64,000 nucleotides of DNA from Paludibacteraceae bacterium (GCA_017384225.1 JAFNUD010000013.1:1-64000); one strand, 5' to 3'. Counted from the stretch's first letter, positions 1 to 8,024 are shown. Made by a program: numbers and translations. The notes: generated from the letters alone by a model not told the origin.

Positions 1-229
1 CGATGCGGGTTTGCGTTTTGAGGTTCGCTCGGGCAATCACACATTGCAAGTACAGAATGGTAATGAAGCTACAACGGAAAGTGAATATTGGCAAGGAACA
101 ATCGTTTATTTGCAACTCTGTACTAATAAAGAGATTAACCCATCAGAGGTGGTTGCTAATCGCACCAATGTGGCAGCACAATATAATGAAGTATTTTTAA
201 TTGACAACGAATTAGAAGAACTATGGTAA
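1..229 (+). CDS. C-terminal fragment of a GHKL (histidine-kinase-like) ATPase
   Basis: Partial gene cut by the left edge; the frame is open from base 2 and the last 75 residues are visible. The fragment has a beta-strand pattern ending in GLRFEVRSG, then WQGTIVYLQL, which resembles the last strands of a GHKL/HATPase fold, where a Gly-Thr turn precedes the final strand. The TAA stop overlaps the ATG of the next gene, a DUF4325 STAS-like protein. Such pairs of a HATPase protein with DUF4325 are known in bacterial genomes and recall anti-sigma/anti-anti-sigma or partner-switching pairs. The nucleotide-binding N, G1 and G2 boxes lie outside the window, so the assignment rests on the C-terminal pattern plus the neighbour. 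Confidence 0.6.
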   Translation, partial: DAGLRFEVRSGNHTLQVQNGNEATTESEYWQGTIVYLQLCTNKEINPSEVVANRTNVAAQYNEVFLIDNELEELW

Positions 230-513
230 CATTCAATTTTATAGAATTTGGCGAAAATTTAGGTACACGCCCATTGGGTAAGCGTGTACGTGAGCAGTTG
301 CTTCCTTTGTTGGAAAAGGACGAGCGCGTTGTGCTTGATTTTACAGGAGTGAATGTAGTGAGCAATTCATTCGCAGATGAGTGCATTGCCAAACTTCTAC
401 TCACAATGCCTTTGTCAGAACTTAAAAGTCGTACCACTTTCCGCGGACTCAATCCTATCGCATCAGAGTGTGTACTAACTGCCCTCCAACGCCGCCATTT
501 GACTATGGCATAA
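223..513 (+). CDS. STAS-like DUF4325 domain protein
   Basis: A 96-residue protein that is essentially one DUF4325 domain. It has a short N-terminal strand (VTFNFIEFGE), a helix with LGKRVREQLLPLL, the central strand VVLDFTGVNVVSNSFADE, and a C-terminal helix. The strand-turn-helix around DFTGV...S.SFADE matches the region of STAS folds where a regulatory Ser/Thr would sit. Its ATG lies inside the stop region of the upstream GHKL-type gene (ATGGTAA), so the two are almost certainly translationally coupled. Inference: a two-protein regulatory switch, possibly controlling or belonging to the accessory genes that follow. Its target is unknown. Confidence 0.75.
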   Translation: MVTFNFIEFGENLGTRPLGKRVREQLLPLLEKDERVVLDFTGVNVVSNSFADECIAKLLLTMPLSELKSRTTFRGLNPIASECVLTALQRRHLTMA

Positions 514-613
514 AACAATTCCAATTCCTTTGCATCAAGAATGGATGAATAGACGAATTAATCAACAATTATTCTTTTACAAATATTGAATATTAACTGC
601 ATTTATTAAGGAT

Positions 614-2794
614 ATGAATATCTTAAATTTTGATATAAAAAATTGTTATGGAATAGGATCCTTACAACACGAAATAGATTATAGTCAAGCATCTGTTGGG
701 GTTATTTATGCACCCAATGGCACAATGAAAACGTCTTTAACCAAAACGTTTCAGCGCCTTATAGATGGAAAAAATCCTTGTGATGAAATTTATACACATA
801 GAGAGTCATCTGCCAAAATACAATTAGATGGTAATCCTATAACACATGATAGTGTTTATATATTTTCTAATGAAGAAAAAGATGGAACAACACAAATTAG
901 TACATTCTTGGTAAATGCCGAATTAAAATTACAATATGATGCGATTTTATCTCAAATCACTCAAGCAAAAAGAACTTTTATCAAACAATTGAAAGGACTT
1001 GCAAAAAGTACGGACTGTGAATCTGAAATTATAGAAACATTTCAAGACACCCCCGATGATACATTCTTTGATTGTTTATTGCATATACAACAACTTATAG
1101 AGAGTAATGCACCCTATATTAATGATAAATCATTCCGATATAACGATTTATTTGACAAAGGACACAAAGTCGAACAGTTTGTAAAAGAAAACATTGATGA
1201 CATCCTCCAATATTTCGATAAATATGTACAATTATTGGAAGGTTCTTCTTTATTTAGTGTCGGTGAAAATTCATTTGGTACAGTTCAAGTATCCACACTA
1301 TTAAAGTCAGTATCTGATAATCGTTTTTTTGCAGCTTCACATAAGTTTTTATTGCATAACGAAAATACTATATCTTCGAAGGATGATATGCAGGAGGTGA
1401 TAGACAATGAACTAAACAAAATATATTCCGATGATACAATAAAAAAGCTTTTTGAAAAAATTGATAAAAAATTACAAGCAAATGCTGATTTGAGAAATTT
1501 TCAAGACGTTATTCAAAGTAATCAAGATTTAATCCCTGAACTTATTGACTATGATGCTTTACGAAAAAAAATATTGCTTGGTTATATAATTTCTGCGGAA
1601 GCATCATTTTCTGAGCTTGTTGGGGTGTATAGTGCCAATATAGACTCAATTAAAACACTTATTGCACAAGCAAATGAAACGCGTTCCCAATGGGAGTTTG
1701 TAATAGATATTTTTAATTCTCGTTTCTTTGTTCCATTCAAATTAAAACTACAAAACAAGGCGGATATCTTACTAAATCAAGTAGCACCAGAATTGATTTT
1801 TGTATATAAAGATGGCGCTGATGGTCCTATTCCGCAAGAACGTAAAGTTTTACTAGAGCATTTAAGTAAAGGAGAAAAACATGCATTTTTTATATTACAA
1901 AATCTATTCGAGTTGGAAGCTCGTAAGGCAATAGGAAAACCCACTTTAATTGTTTTCGATGATGTCGCTGATTCGTTTGACTATAAAAATAAATATGCTA
2001 TTATTGAATATTTGTCAGATATTGCAAATGAATCACTATTTACAATGTTAATATTGACACATAATTTTGATTTTTATAGAAGTATCGTTTCGAGATTGAA
2101 TGTTGGTGGCAATGTTTTTGTAGCAAATAAAAATGTCAGTAGAGAAGTTTCATTAAAACAAGGATTATATCGATCTGATTTGTTAAAATGTAGAATCATA
2201 GACAAATTAAATACGAAACGGGCATTTATTAGTTGTATTCCATTTGCTCGTAATATCATAGAATACACGCAGGGAGATAGTGAAGACTTTAAGTTACTAA
2301 CATCTTGTTTGCATATCAAAGATAACACGGATACTATCTCAATTAACAGCATCAAAGATATTTTCATACGAACATTAGCAATCAAACAACAAGTAAAGGA
2401 AAAGATAAATTACGATGATGATGAATTATATTTATCAGCAGTATATGATGAGGCAAATAAAATAATGTTGGATGATAATGAAATTGAATTAACTAATAAG
2501 TTGGTCTTGTCAATCGCAATTAGACTGAAAGCTGAACAGTATATGAAAAGTGTATTAACTATTGAGCAACTTAATGAGATGAAGAAAAATTCAAATCAAA
2601 CAGGAGAGTTGGTCAAACTATTTAAAAAACATCATATACAGACATTAGAAAATAATTGTCATATAATGAATCAAGTGTTAATGTTAACATCAGAGAATAT
2701 CCATATAAATAATTTTATGTTTGAGCCATTAGTTGATATATCAATATTGTATTTAAAAGATTTGTATCGAAAAATTCAAGCACTTACTGAATAA
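614..2794 (+). CDS. Stand-alone AAA/ABC-type ATPase, candidate defence protein
   Basis: 726 residues. The Walker A region at about residues 33-41 reads APNGTMKTS, with Met where the second Gly of GxGK[ST] is usual. An ABC-like signature LSKGEKHAFF lies near residue 417, a Walker B (TLIVFDDVADSFD) near 444 and an H-loop His (LTHNF) near 482. This split arrangement, with about 370 residues between A and signature, is typical of the AAA_13/RecF-SMC-like ATPases that include RloC, PrrC and OLD-like phage-defence proteins. About 240 residues follow the ATPase core; they contain ARNIIEY (R-x3-E, near 546) and LTSCLH (near 566). The gene is conspicuously AT-rich compared with the housekeeping genes, suggesting transfer. 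No restriction-modification or toxin partner is adjacent. Function is inferred, not shown. Confidence 0.7.
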   Translation: MNILNFDIKNCYGIGSLQHEIDYSQASVGVIYAPNGTMKTSLTKTFQRLIDGKNPCDEIYTHRESSAKIQLDGNPITHDSVYIFSNEEKDGTTQISTFLVNAELKLQYDAILSQITQAKRTFIKQLKGLAKSTDCESEIIETFQDTPDDTFFDCLLHIQQLIESNAPYINDKSFRYNDLFDKGHKVEQFVKENIDDILQYFDKYVQLLEGSSLFSVGENSFGTVQVSTLLKSVSDNRFFAASHKFLLHNENTISSKDDMQEVIDNELNKIYSDDTIKKLFEKIDKKLQANADLRNFQDVIQSNQDLIPELIDYDALRKKILLGYIISAEASFSELVGVYSANIDSIKTLIAQANETRSQWEFVIDIFNSRFFVPFKLKLQNKADILLNQVAPELIFVYKDGADGPIPQERKVLLEHLSKGEKHAFFILQNLFELEARKAIGKPTLIVFDDVADSFDYKNKYAIIEYLSDIANESLFTMLILTHNFDFYRSIVSRLNVGGNVFVANKNVSREVSLKQGLYRSDLLKCRIIDKLNTKRAFISCIPFARNIIEYTQGDSEDFKLLTSCLHIKDNTDTISINSIKDIFIRTLAIKQQVKEKINYDDDELYLSAVYDEANKIMLDDNEIELTNKLVLSIAIRLKAEQYMKSVLTIEQLNEMKKNSNQTGELVKLFKKHHIQTLENNCHIMNQVLMLTSENIHINNFMFEPLVDISILYLKDLYRKIQALTE

Positions 2795-2820
2795 ACATTT
2801 TTTTTGCCTATGAACTACTA

Positions 2821-2838
2821 GCACCGTAAAGGCGGTGC
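2821..2838 (+). terminator. Short GC hairpin after the ATPase gene
   Basis: GCACCG-TAAAGG-CGGTGC, a perfect 6-bp stem 27 nt after the ATPase stop codon. There is no T-tract after it, so it may be a processing or pausing hairpin rather than a classical terminator. Confidence 0.35.
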
Positions 2839-2872
2839 ATGACATATAAGATATAGCGTTATAAGCCAAGCT

Positions 2873-3009
2873 TGAGTTTTTGAAACTTCGACACTTTTAA
2901 AAACTTATTATTTGTTCAAGTCACGGTTTATGCACGCTCACGTTATCAGCGTGAGTTTTCTGTGCGTAAATTTGAACAAATAAGGTAGTCGAAGACCTCA
3001 AAAACTCAA
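2873..3009. repeat. Long imperfect inverted repeat (about 137 nt hairpin)
   Basis: The outer arm TTGAGTTTTTGA..TTCGAC (2873-2892) pairs with GTCGAA..TCAAAAACTCAA (2988-3009). A middle arm CTTATT(ATT)TGTTCAA (2904-2919) pairs with TTGAACAAATAAG (2972-2984). GCAC (2932-2935) pairs with GTGC (2962-2965), and CTCACG (2937-2942) with CGTGAG (2950-2955) around a 7-nt apical loop. All three arms are nested in the right order, so the stretch could fold as one long bulged hairpin in either strand. It fills the gap between the ATPase and the leucine-rich-repeat gene. Could be a structured RNA, a MITE-like element or a composite terminator. Confidence 0.6.
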
Positions 3010-3011
3010 AT

Positions 3012-3032
3012 AAAGCGAACGAAAGTTCACGC
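3012..3032 (+). other. Small hairpin with GAAA loop
   Basis: AAGCGAAC-GAAA-GTTCACGCTT folds with a GAAA tetraloop and a 2-nt bulge. It directly follows the long inverted repeat and lies about 55 nt before the leucine-rich-repeat gene, so it may form part of the same structure or of that gene's leader. Confidence 0.4.
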
Positions 3033-3086
3033 TTTTATTGTGCATTACAAAGTCTCTGCAATATTAACCATATAAAATAAATAATT

Positions 3087-4817
3087 ATGAAAAAGATTTT
3101 TATGTTTCTTCTCGCTATCACAACCTCTTCTGCATTATGGGCATATGACTTTAAATCAGGTAATTTATATTTTAGAATAACAAGCAACAATGAGCCATAT
3201 ACAGTTGCTGTTACCTATACAAACTATCAACATTCTACCAATTATTACAATCTGGTATCTGCTGAAATACCTTCTTCTGTAACATACAATCGAATAACAT
3301 ATGATGTAACAACTATTGATGCCTATGCTTTTTATGGTTGTACTACGCTTACATCTGTTTCTATTCCAACTTCTGTAACCCAAATAGGCATAGCAGCATT
3401 TTACTATTGTAAAAATTTATCAGAAGTAAAAATGTCAGAAGGTCTTAAAATTATAGATGCAAATGCTTTTGGAAGTTGTGAATCAATAAAGTCAATTTGT
3501 TTACCAAGTACTTTACATAGTATAGGAGCTGGTAGTTTTAATAACTGCCAGACACTACAGTCTATCGCTATTCCTAAAAATGTCAATTATATTGAAAAAG
3601 GTTCCTTTTCTAACTGCTCATCTTTAGTAGAGTTGTGTGTTGATATTGATAATCCACATTACGATAGTCGCAACAATTGTCATGCAATAATAGAAACATC
3701 TACTAATTCATTGATTGCAGGATGTATGAATACTATTATACCAGAAGATATCTATGTTATCAGTAAATCAGCATTCTCTGGTGCTTCTTCGTTAACATCG
3801 ATTATAGTTCCAGAAAGTGTAGGGCTTATTGACGCCTTAGCATTTTATGGATGTTCTGCTCTTTCTCATATAGAATTACCTAACAATTTAACTGAAATTA
3901 AAGAATCAACTTTTCATTTTTGTACTGCACTAACATCTGTTAAATTGGGTACAAAGATACAATATATTGATGAATATGCATTCTGTAATTGTTTTTCTCT
4001 TGAGAGTATAGAACTACCTAAAAGCATCTTGAATATTGGACGCTTTGCATTTGCAAATTGTCAATCACTACCATGTATTACTTTACCAGATAATTTAGTA
4101 TCAATAGCTGATTTTACATTTGAAGATTGTACCTCGCTTGCAATGATTAAGATTCCTAATAACATAATTAATATTGGAGCGTGCGCCTTTAACAATTGTT
4201 CTTCTTTGGACTCTATTCACATACCAGAACATGTAAAGACAATAGGAACAAGAGCCTTCCAAAACTGCTCTAAACTTTCTTTAGTTAAGATTGGTTCAGG
4301 AGTGAATAATATACAAAGTGAAGCTTTCTCAAATTGTTCAAATCTTAAAACTTTTATCTGCAATGCTATGTATATTCCAAGTGTTGAGTGGGGTGTTTTT
4401 AATCAGACAGGCATTTCCAAAGCAACGCTATATGTACCTGTAGATTTACTTCAAAATTATAAGGATAACTATCCTTGGAGTGAGTTTGGTAACATCTTAC
4501 CAATTGAAGAACATATCGTCATGTTCCTAGATTGGGAGGGTACTATTTTAAAGACCGAACAAGTTGAAGATGGGTGCTCTGCCACCGCTCCTGCTACTCC
4601 TGTTCGCGAGGGATATACCTTTACAGGTTGGGATAAGGATTTCAGCAATGTGCAAAGTGATTTGATAGTGACTGCGCAATACGAGATAAATCCCGAATCG
4701 GCAGTTGAAGATATAGAGGCACAAGGGCATAGGATTCGTAAAATAATAGAAAATCAGCAGTTGTTTATCATCTTACCAAATGGTACAAGATACTCTACTA
4801 TGGGACAAGAGTTGTAA
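3087..4817 (+). CDS. BspA-like leucine-rich-repeat surface protein
   Basis: 576 residues. A Sec signal peptide (MKKIFMFLLAITTSSALWA) is followed by more than ten LRR_5/BspA (Treponema pallidum-type) repeats of about 23 residues with the pattern ...F.nC.sL.sI.iP.sv..Ig..aF. At about 470-530 there is an InlB-B-repeat/Flg_new-type module (REGYTFTGWDKDF). The last 25 residues, ending LPNGTRYSTMGQEL, resemble the short C-terminal tails of type IX secretion cargo in Bacteroidales, a weak but suggestive match. BspA-type proteins act in adhesion to host or matrix proteins and co-aggregation. The gene is AT-rich like the preceding ATPase gene and has no co-transcribed neighbour, so it is probably part of the same accessory stretch. 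Confidence 0.88.
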   Translation: MKKIFMFLLAITTSSALWAYDFKSGNLYFRITSNNEPYTVAVTYTNYQHSTNYYNLVSAEIPSSVTYNRITYDVTTIDAYAFYGCTTLTSVSIPTSVTQIGIAAFYYCKNLSEVKMSEGLKIIDANAFGSCESIKSICLPSTLHSIGAGSFNNCQTLQSIAIPKNVNYIEKGSFSNCSSLVELCVDIDNPHYDSRNNCHAIIETSTNSLIAGCMNTIIPEDIYVISKSAFSGASSLTSIIVPESVGLIDALAFYGCSALSHIELPNNLTEIKESTFHFCTALTSVKLGTKIQYIDEYAFCNCFSLESIELPKSILNIGRFAFANCQSLPCITLPDNLVSIADFTFEDCTSLAMIKIPNNIINIGACAFNNCSSLDSIHIPEHVKTIGTRAFQNCSKLSLVKIGSGVNNIQSEAFSNCSNLKTFICNAMYIPSVEWGVFNQTGISKATLYVPVDLLQNYKDNYPWSEFGNILPIEEHIVMFLDWEGTILKTEQVEDGCSATAPATPVREGYTFTGWDKDFSNVQSDLIVTAQYEINPESAVEDIEAQGHRIRKIIENQQLFIILPNGTRYSTMGQEL

Positions 4818-4868
4818 ATCTTCGGCACAACTTTCGGCACACGAAAACTTTTTTCTAAAAAACACCAC

Positions 4869-4904
4869 AAGCGGGAAGTGATTGATACTCAATCCATCCC
4901 GCTT
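4869..4904 (+). terminator. Probable terminator hairpin after the LRR gene
   Basis: An 8-bp outer stem AAGCGGGA/TCCCGCTT encloses a second 6-bp stem GATTGA/TCAATC. It lies 52 nt after the stop codon. It is followed by GCTATATCTAG rather than a T-run, so termination strength is uncertain. Confidence 0.45.
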
Positions 4905-5288
4905 GCTATATCTAGCAAATCAGCCACTACTTTCTCTAATCTTCGGCACAAAAACACCATAATGCCGAAGATACAGCATCACTATATTATATAGAGTTGT
5001 TTCTTTGAGTGCTCGCGGTGTTGGCGAGCGCAATGTTATTGATATTATGTTGTTGATATATTGGCTTCCTATAATATCTTACCTTGCATTTACTTAAGAT
5101 TCAGCGCACGAGTATCGGTAGTCCCGATACGAGGAGCGGTGGCAATTTATTTCGGAGAACTTAGTAAAAGCGAGGTTTATAGCGTAGCAAATTAGATTTT
5201 ATAAGATTTCTCGAGCTCAGCGCGTAGGAGATTACATCACCCTTATCCTTCCTCTCACTAGTTATTGCCCACAAATTTAACACACCTC

Positions 5289-5319
5289 TTGCAAATCTCA
5301 CAAAAAAGCAGTACCTTTG
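5289..5319 (+). promoter_or_regulatory. Bacteroidota sigma-A promoter for the YeiH-type gene
   Basis: TTG at 5289-5291, 20-nt spacer, TACCTTTG at 5312-5319. This matches the -33/-7 promoter of the phylum. Expected start of transcription is near 5325, about 80 nt before the ATG. Confidence 0.75.
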
Positions 5320-5359
5320 CAGAGTATTTAGATTTTCTAGTACATAGACCAACGGAAGT

Positions 5360-5404
5360 TCATAATTCATAATTCAAAATTCATAATTCTTAATTCAAAA
5401 TTAA
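5360..5404. repeat. AATTC(T)TAATTCAAAATT micro-repeat block
   Basis: Degenerate tandem AT-rich units (CATAATTC, AAAATTC, CTTAATTC) lie just before the ATG at 5406. The same motif recurs, in either orientation, at 14686-14706, 16563-16591, 17800-17816, 58603-58622 and 59618-59638, nearly always within a few bases of a start or stop codon. Confidence 0.65.
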
Positions 5405-5405
5405 T

Positions 5406-6380
5406 ATGGTGCTACACAAATACAACCGACATATATATATAGCTCTACTATCCATCATCACGCTTTGTCTGCTTTGCGATTATATCCCTGCACTCCGTTT
5501 TCTCGCTGCATGGGTAACTCCTCCTGTAGTGCTTTTCATTGGACTAGTATTCGCGCTACTCTGCGGACAAGCCTATCCTACTTTTAATAAGAATGTATCT
5601 AAGAAACTCCTCCAATACTCCGTTATCGGTTTGGGCTTTGGAATGAACCTTCAAGCCTCACTCGCATCGGGTAAGGAAGGTATGCTCTTTACGATTATAT
5701 CCGTCGTAGGCACCTTGCTTATTGGTATGTTTATTGGCTGCAAAGTATTGAAACTCAATCGCAACACCTCCTACCTTATCAGTTCGGGCACAGCTATCTG
5801 TGGCGGTAGTGCTATCGCTGCGGTAGGACCTATTATCAAAGCCAAGGACACCGACATGTCCATGGCATTAGCTACGGTGTTTATCCTCAACGCTATTGGT
5901 CTTTTCCTTTTTCCCACTTTGGGTCATTGGCTAGGACTCAGCCAACAAGACTTCGGCACATGGGCAGCTATTGCTATCCATGATACTAGTTCGGTAGTGG
6001 GCGCAGGAGCGGCTTATGGCGAAGAAGCCCTGCAAGTGGCTACCACCATCAAGCTCACCCGTGCCTTGTGGATCATCCCATTAGCATTGGTTACTTCAGT
6101 AATATTCCGCAGCGAAGGCAAGAAAATTAGCATTCCTTGGTTTATCCTGTTCTTTATCGTCGCCATGCTCATCAACACCTACCTTCTCGCAGACTATCCC
6201 GAAGTAGGTAAGTTCATTGCAGGTATTGCGAGAAAAGGACTGATCATCACGATGTTCTTCATTGGTGCCTCCCTATCCATTGATGTCATCAAATCCGTAG
6301 GTATCCGCCCCTTGCTGCAAGGTATCCTGCTTTGGATCATTATCAGCGCCGCTAGTCTTGCATATATCCTACTCAAGTAA
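5406..6380 (+). CDS. YeiH/UPF0324-family putative sulfate exporter
   Basis: 324 residues and strongly hydrophobic, with about ten predicted membrane segments. It matches the conserved-hypothetical-698 (UPF0324, YeiH) family: the N-terminal VTPPVVLFIGLVFALLCG, the motif GLGFGMNLQ near residue 80, SSGTAICGGSAIAAVGP near 122, and HDTSSVVGAGAAYG near 195 are family hallmarks. Members sit in the inner membrane; members of the family are annotated as putative sulfate exporters and are often linked to LysR regulators and sulfur metabolism. Here the next gene encodes a rhodanese lipoprotein (23 nt downstream), which fits a sulfur-related role, but the substrate is not established. The start is preceded by the AT-rich micro-repeat rather than a clear Shine-Dalgarno. 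Confidence 0.88.
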   Translation: MVLHKYNRHIYIALLSIITLCLLCDYIPALRFLAAWVTPPVVLFIGLVFALLCGQAYPTFNKNVSKKLLQYSVIGLGFGMNLQASLASGKEGMLFTIISVVGTLLIGMFIGCKVLKLNRNTSYLISSGTAICGGSAIAAVGPIIKAKDTDMSMALATVFILNAIGLFLFPTLGHWLGLSQQDFGTWAAIAIHDTSSVVGAGAAYGEEALQVATTIKLTRALWIIPLALVTSVIFRSEGKKISIPWFILFFIVAMLINTYLLADYPEVGKFIAGIARKGLIITMFFIGASLSIDVIKSVGIRPLLQGILLWIIISAASLAYILLK

Positions 6381-6403
6381 AAACGCATAACCATCATAAC
6401 ATC

Positions 6404-6769
6404 ATGAAACCCTTCCCTATCCTACTCTGCCTGATGAGTTTTTTAGGCTGCAAGGCTGCTGACTTCCGCTCGGTGGATGCGGATACTTTTGCGCAGATTA
6501 TTGAAGATACCACCGTTGTTCGCTTGGATGTCAGAACAGCCAACGAATACGCGCAAGGACATATCCATGGTGCGTTGCTTATTGATGTCACACAAGCAGA
6601 CTTTATGCAGAAAGCAGAGCAACTGCTTCCAAAAGATAAAACCATCGCTCTCTACTGCCGTTCAGGCAGAAGAAGCAAAAATGCCGCTATGCAACTCGCC
6701 CAACACGGCTACCAAGTAGTAGAACTCAACACGGGCTTCAACTCCTGGAAAGGCGAAGTAGAACGATAA
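6404..6769 (+). CDS. Rhodanese-domain lipoprotein
   Basis: 121 residues. The N-terminus MKPFPILLCLMSFLGC is a lipoprotein signal with Cys16 as the acylation site. The remainder is a single rhodanese domain: RLDVRTANEYAQGHIHGA at about 40-57, then the active-site loop CRSGRRS with catalytic Cys85. Single-domain rhodaneses transfer sulfane sulfur to acceptors such as cyanide or thiols. Being lipid-anchored, it should act in the periplasm or at the membrane. It follows the putative sulfate/sulfur exporter by 23 nt and precedes the SpoIID-domain gene by 23 nt, so the three are likely co-transcribed. Confidence 0.88.
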   Translation: MKPFPILLCLMSFLGCKAADFRSVDADTFAQIIEDTTVVRLDVRTANEYAQGHIHGALLIDVTQADFMQKAEQLLPKDKTIALYCRSGRRSKNAAMQLAQHGYQVVELNTGFNSWKGEVER

Positions 6770-6792
6770 TTAACAATAAAAACTATACACGC

Positions 6793-7983
6793 ATGAAACA
6801 CGAAATTGCAGTGGGCGTGATGACCGCCCCAAAGATTGAGGCCGTTATTCCTGGTCCTCACTCCACACCAGAACATCCAACCTTCCTCTTGAAGAATGTC
6901 CGCATAGGTATTGGATTCCACTGGGACCGTCTGGAAGACCAAGAGTTTGAAGGTACACTCGAAATACGCGACAATGCTGACGGCACACAAACTGCCATCA
7001 ACCGCCTTGATGTAGAAGATTATCTCAGTTCAGTAATCACCTCTGAGATGTCTGCTACCTCATCGTTGGAGCTCTTGAAAGCCCACGCCGTTATCTCCCG
7101 CAGTTGGGTTCTCCGTCCTATCATCAGTCCATCTACAGGTACCGACAAACCCGATTTGAGCGACCCTGATCGCCATGTCATCTGGTATGAAAGAGATGCA
7201 CACGAAGGCTTTGATGTATGTGCCGACGACCACTGCCAACGCTACGAGGGTATCACCCGTCGTGACGAACATCCTGAAGCTGCGGCTAATGTGCAAAAAG
7301 CCATTGACGCCACCCGCGGACAAGTGCTCATGTACGACGGAAAGGTATGCGATGCACGTTTCTATAAGGCTTGTGGTGGTGCTACCGAACTCTTTGAGAA
7401 CGCTTGGGCAAACGAGCACTATGACTACCTTGAGCCTGTTCGTGACGAGATAGGCACTCCCCTACCCGATTTGACAATCGAGGAGAATGCACAAGCGTTT
7501 ATCCGCACTTCGCCTTCTGCCTACTGCAATACCACCGACGAACGCATCCTCAGCCAAGTATTGAACAACTACGACCAAGAGACCAAAGACTTCTACCGCT
7601 GGACCGTACAATATACCAAAGAGGAACTTAGCGAGATCATCCGTGAGCGTTCGGGTATTGACTTTGGCGAGATATTGGACTTAGTGCCTATCAAGCGTGG
7701 TCCTTCTGCTCGTTTGTACGAGATGCAGATTGTCGGCAGCAAGCGCACTATGGTGATTGGCAAGGAGCTTGAGATCCGCAAATGGCTGAGCAAGAGCCAC
7801 TTGTATAGTAGTGCATTTGTAGTAGATCGCAACGAAAATGGCGACTTCATTTTAACAGGTGCAGGCTGGGGACACGGTGTAGGTCTTTGCCAAATCGGTG
7901 CTGCCGTCATGGCGGATCAAGGTTATACCTACGAGCAAATCTTGGCGCACTATTTTCCAGGAAGCGAGTTGAAGGTAATTTAA
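6793..7983 (+). CDS. SpoIID/LytB domain protein
   Basis: 396 residues. It contains the SpoIID domain hallmarks: YLSSVITSEMSATSSLELLKAHAVISRSW (seen in two blocks at about 76-105), CDARFYKACGGATE near 190, and the C-terminal GAGWGHGVGLCQIGAAVMA near 355. Bacillus SpoIID is a lytic transglycosylase that cleaves denuded glycan strands; LytB-type relatives enhance amidases. The protein starts with MKHEIAVGVMTAPKIEAVI and shows no signal peptide, which is common for Bacteroidota versions and makes its site of action unclear. The catalytic Glu of SpoIID corresponds to the Glu in SEM. It is probably co-transcribed with the following substrate-binding lipoprotein (41 nt gap). Confidence 0.87.
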   Translation: MKHEIAVGVMTAPKIEAVIPGPHSTPEHPTFLLKNVRIGIGFHWDRLEDQEFEGTLEIRDNADGTQTAINRLDVEDYLSSVITSEMSATSSLELLKAHAVISRSWVLRPIISPSTGTDKPDLSDPDRHVIWYERDAHEGFDVCADDHCQRYEGITRRDEHPEAAANVQKAIDATRGQVLMYDGKVCDARFYKACGGATELFENAWANEHYDYLEPVRDEIGTPLPDLTIEENAQAFIRTSPSAYCNTTDERILSQVLNNYDQETKDFYRWTVQYTKEELSEIIRERSGIDFGEILDLVPIKRGPSARLYEMQIVGSKRTMVIGKELEIRKWLSKSHLYSSAFVVDRNENGDFILTGAGWGHGVGLCQIGAAVMADQGYTYEQILAHYFPGSELKVI

Positions 7984-8024
7984 AAGCCTATCCTAAATCC
8001 CTCCCTAAAGAGAGAGAATTACAT

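Larger units (their letters stand above)
4818..5405. other. 588-bp gene-free region with four successive hairpins
   Basis: No convincing gene. From left to right: an inverted repeat at 4869-4904 (AAGCGGGA...TCCCGCTT with an inner GATTGA-TAC-TCAATC), one at 4941-4970 (CTTCGGCA...TGCCGAAG), one at 5011-5029 (GCTCGC...GCGAGC) and one at 5112-5130 (GTATCGG...CCGATAC). A sigma-A promoter at 5289-5319 and an AT-rich micro-repeat leader (5360-5404) precede the YeiH-type gene. The first hairpin is well placed to end the leucine-rich-repeat transcript. CTTCGGCACA is repeated at 4819 and 4941, and a near copy (TTTCGGCACA) lies at 4832. Confidence 0.6.

Noticed and set aside
2873..3009. Retron-type non-coding RNA (long hairpin near an ATPase gene)
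   Set aside because: No reverse transcriptase gene lies in the neighbourhood and no conserved branching G or a1/a2 arrangement could be recognised; reported only as an unexplained hairpin.
5161..5370. 69-residue minus-strand open frame upstream of the YeiH-type gene
   Set aside because: It covers a sigma-A promoter for the plus strand and has no homology or ribosome site that I can see.
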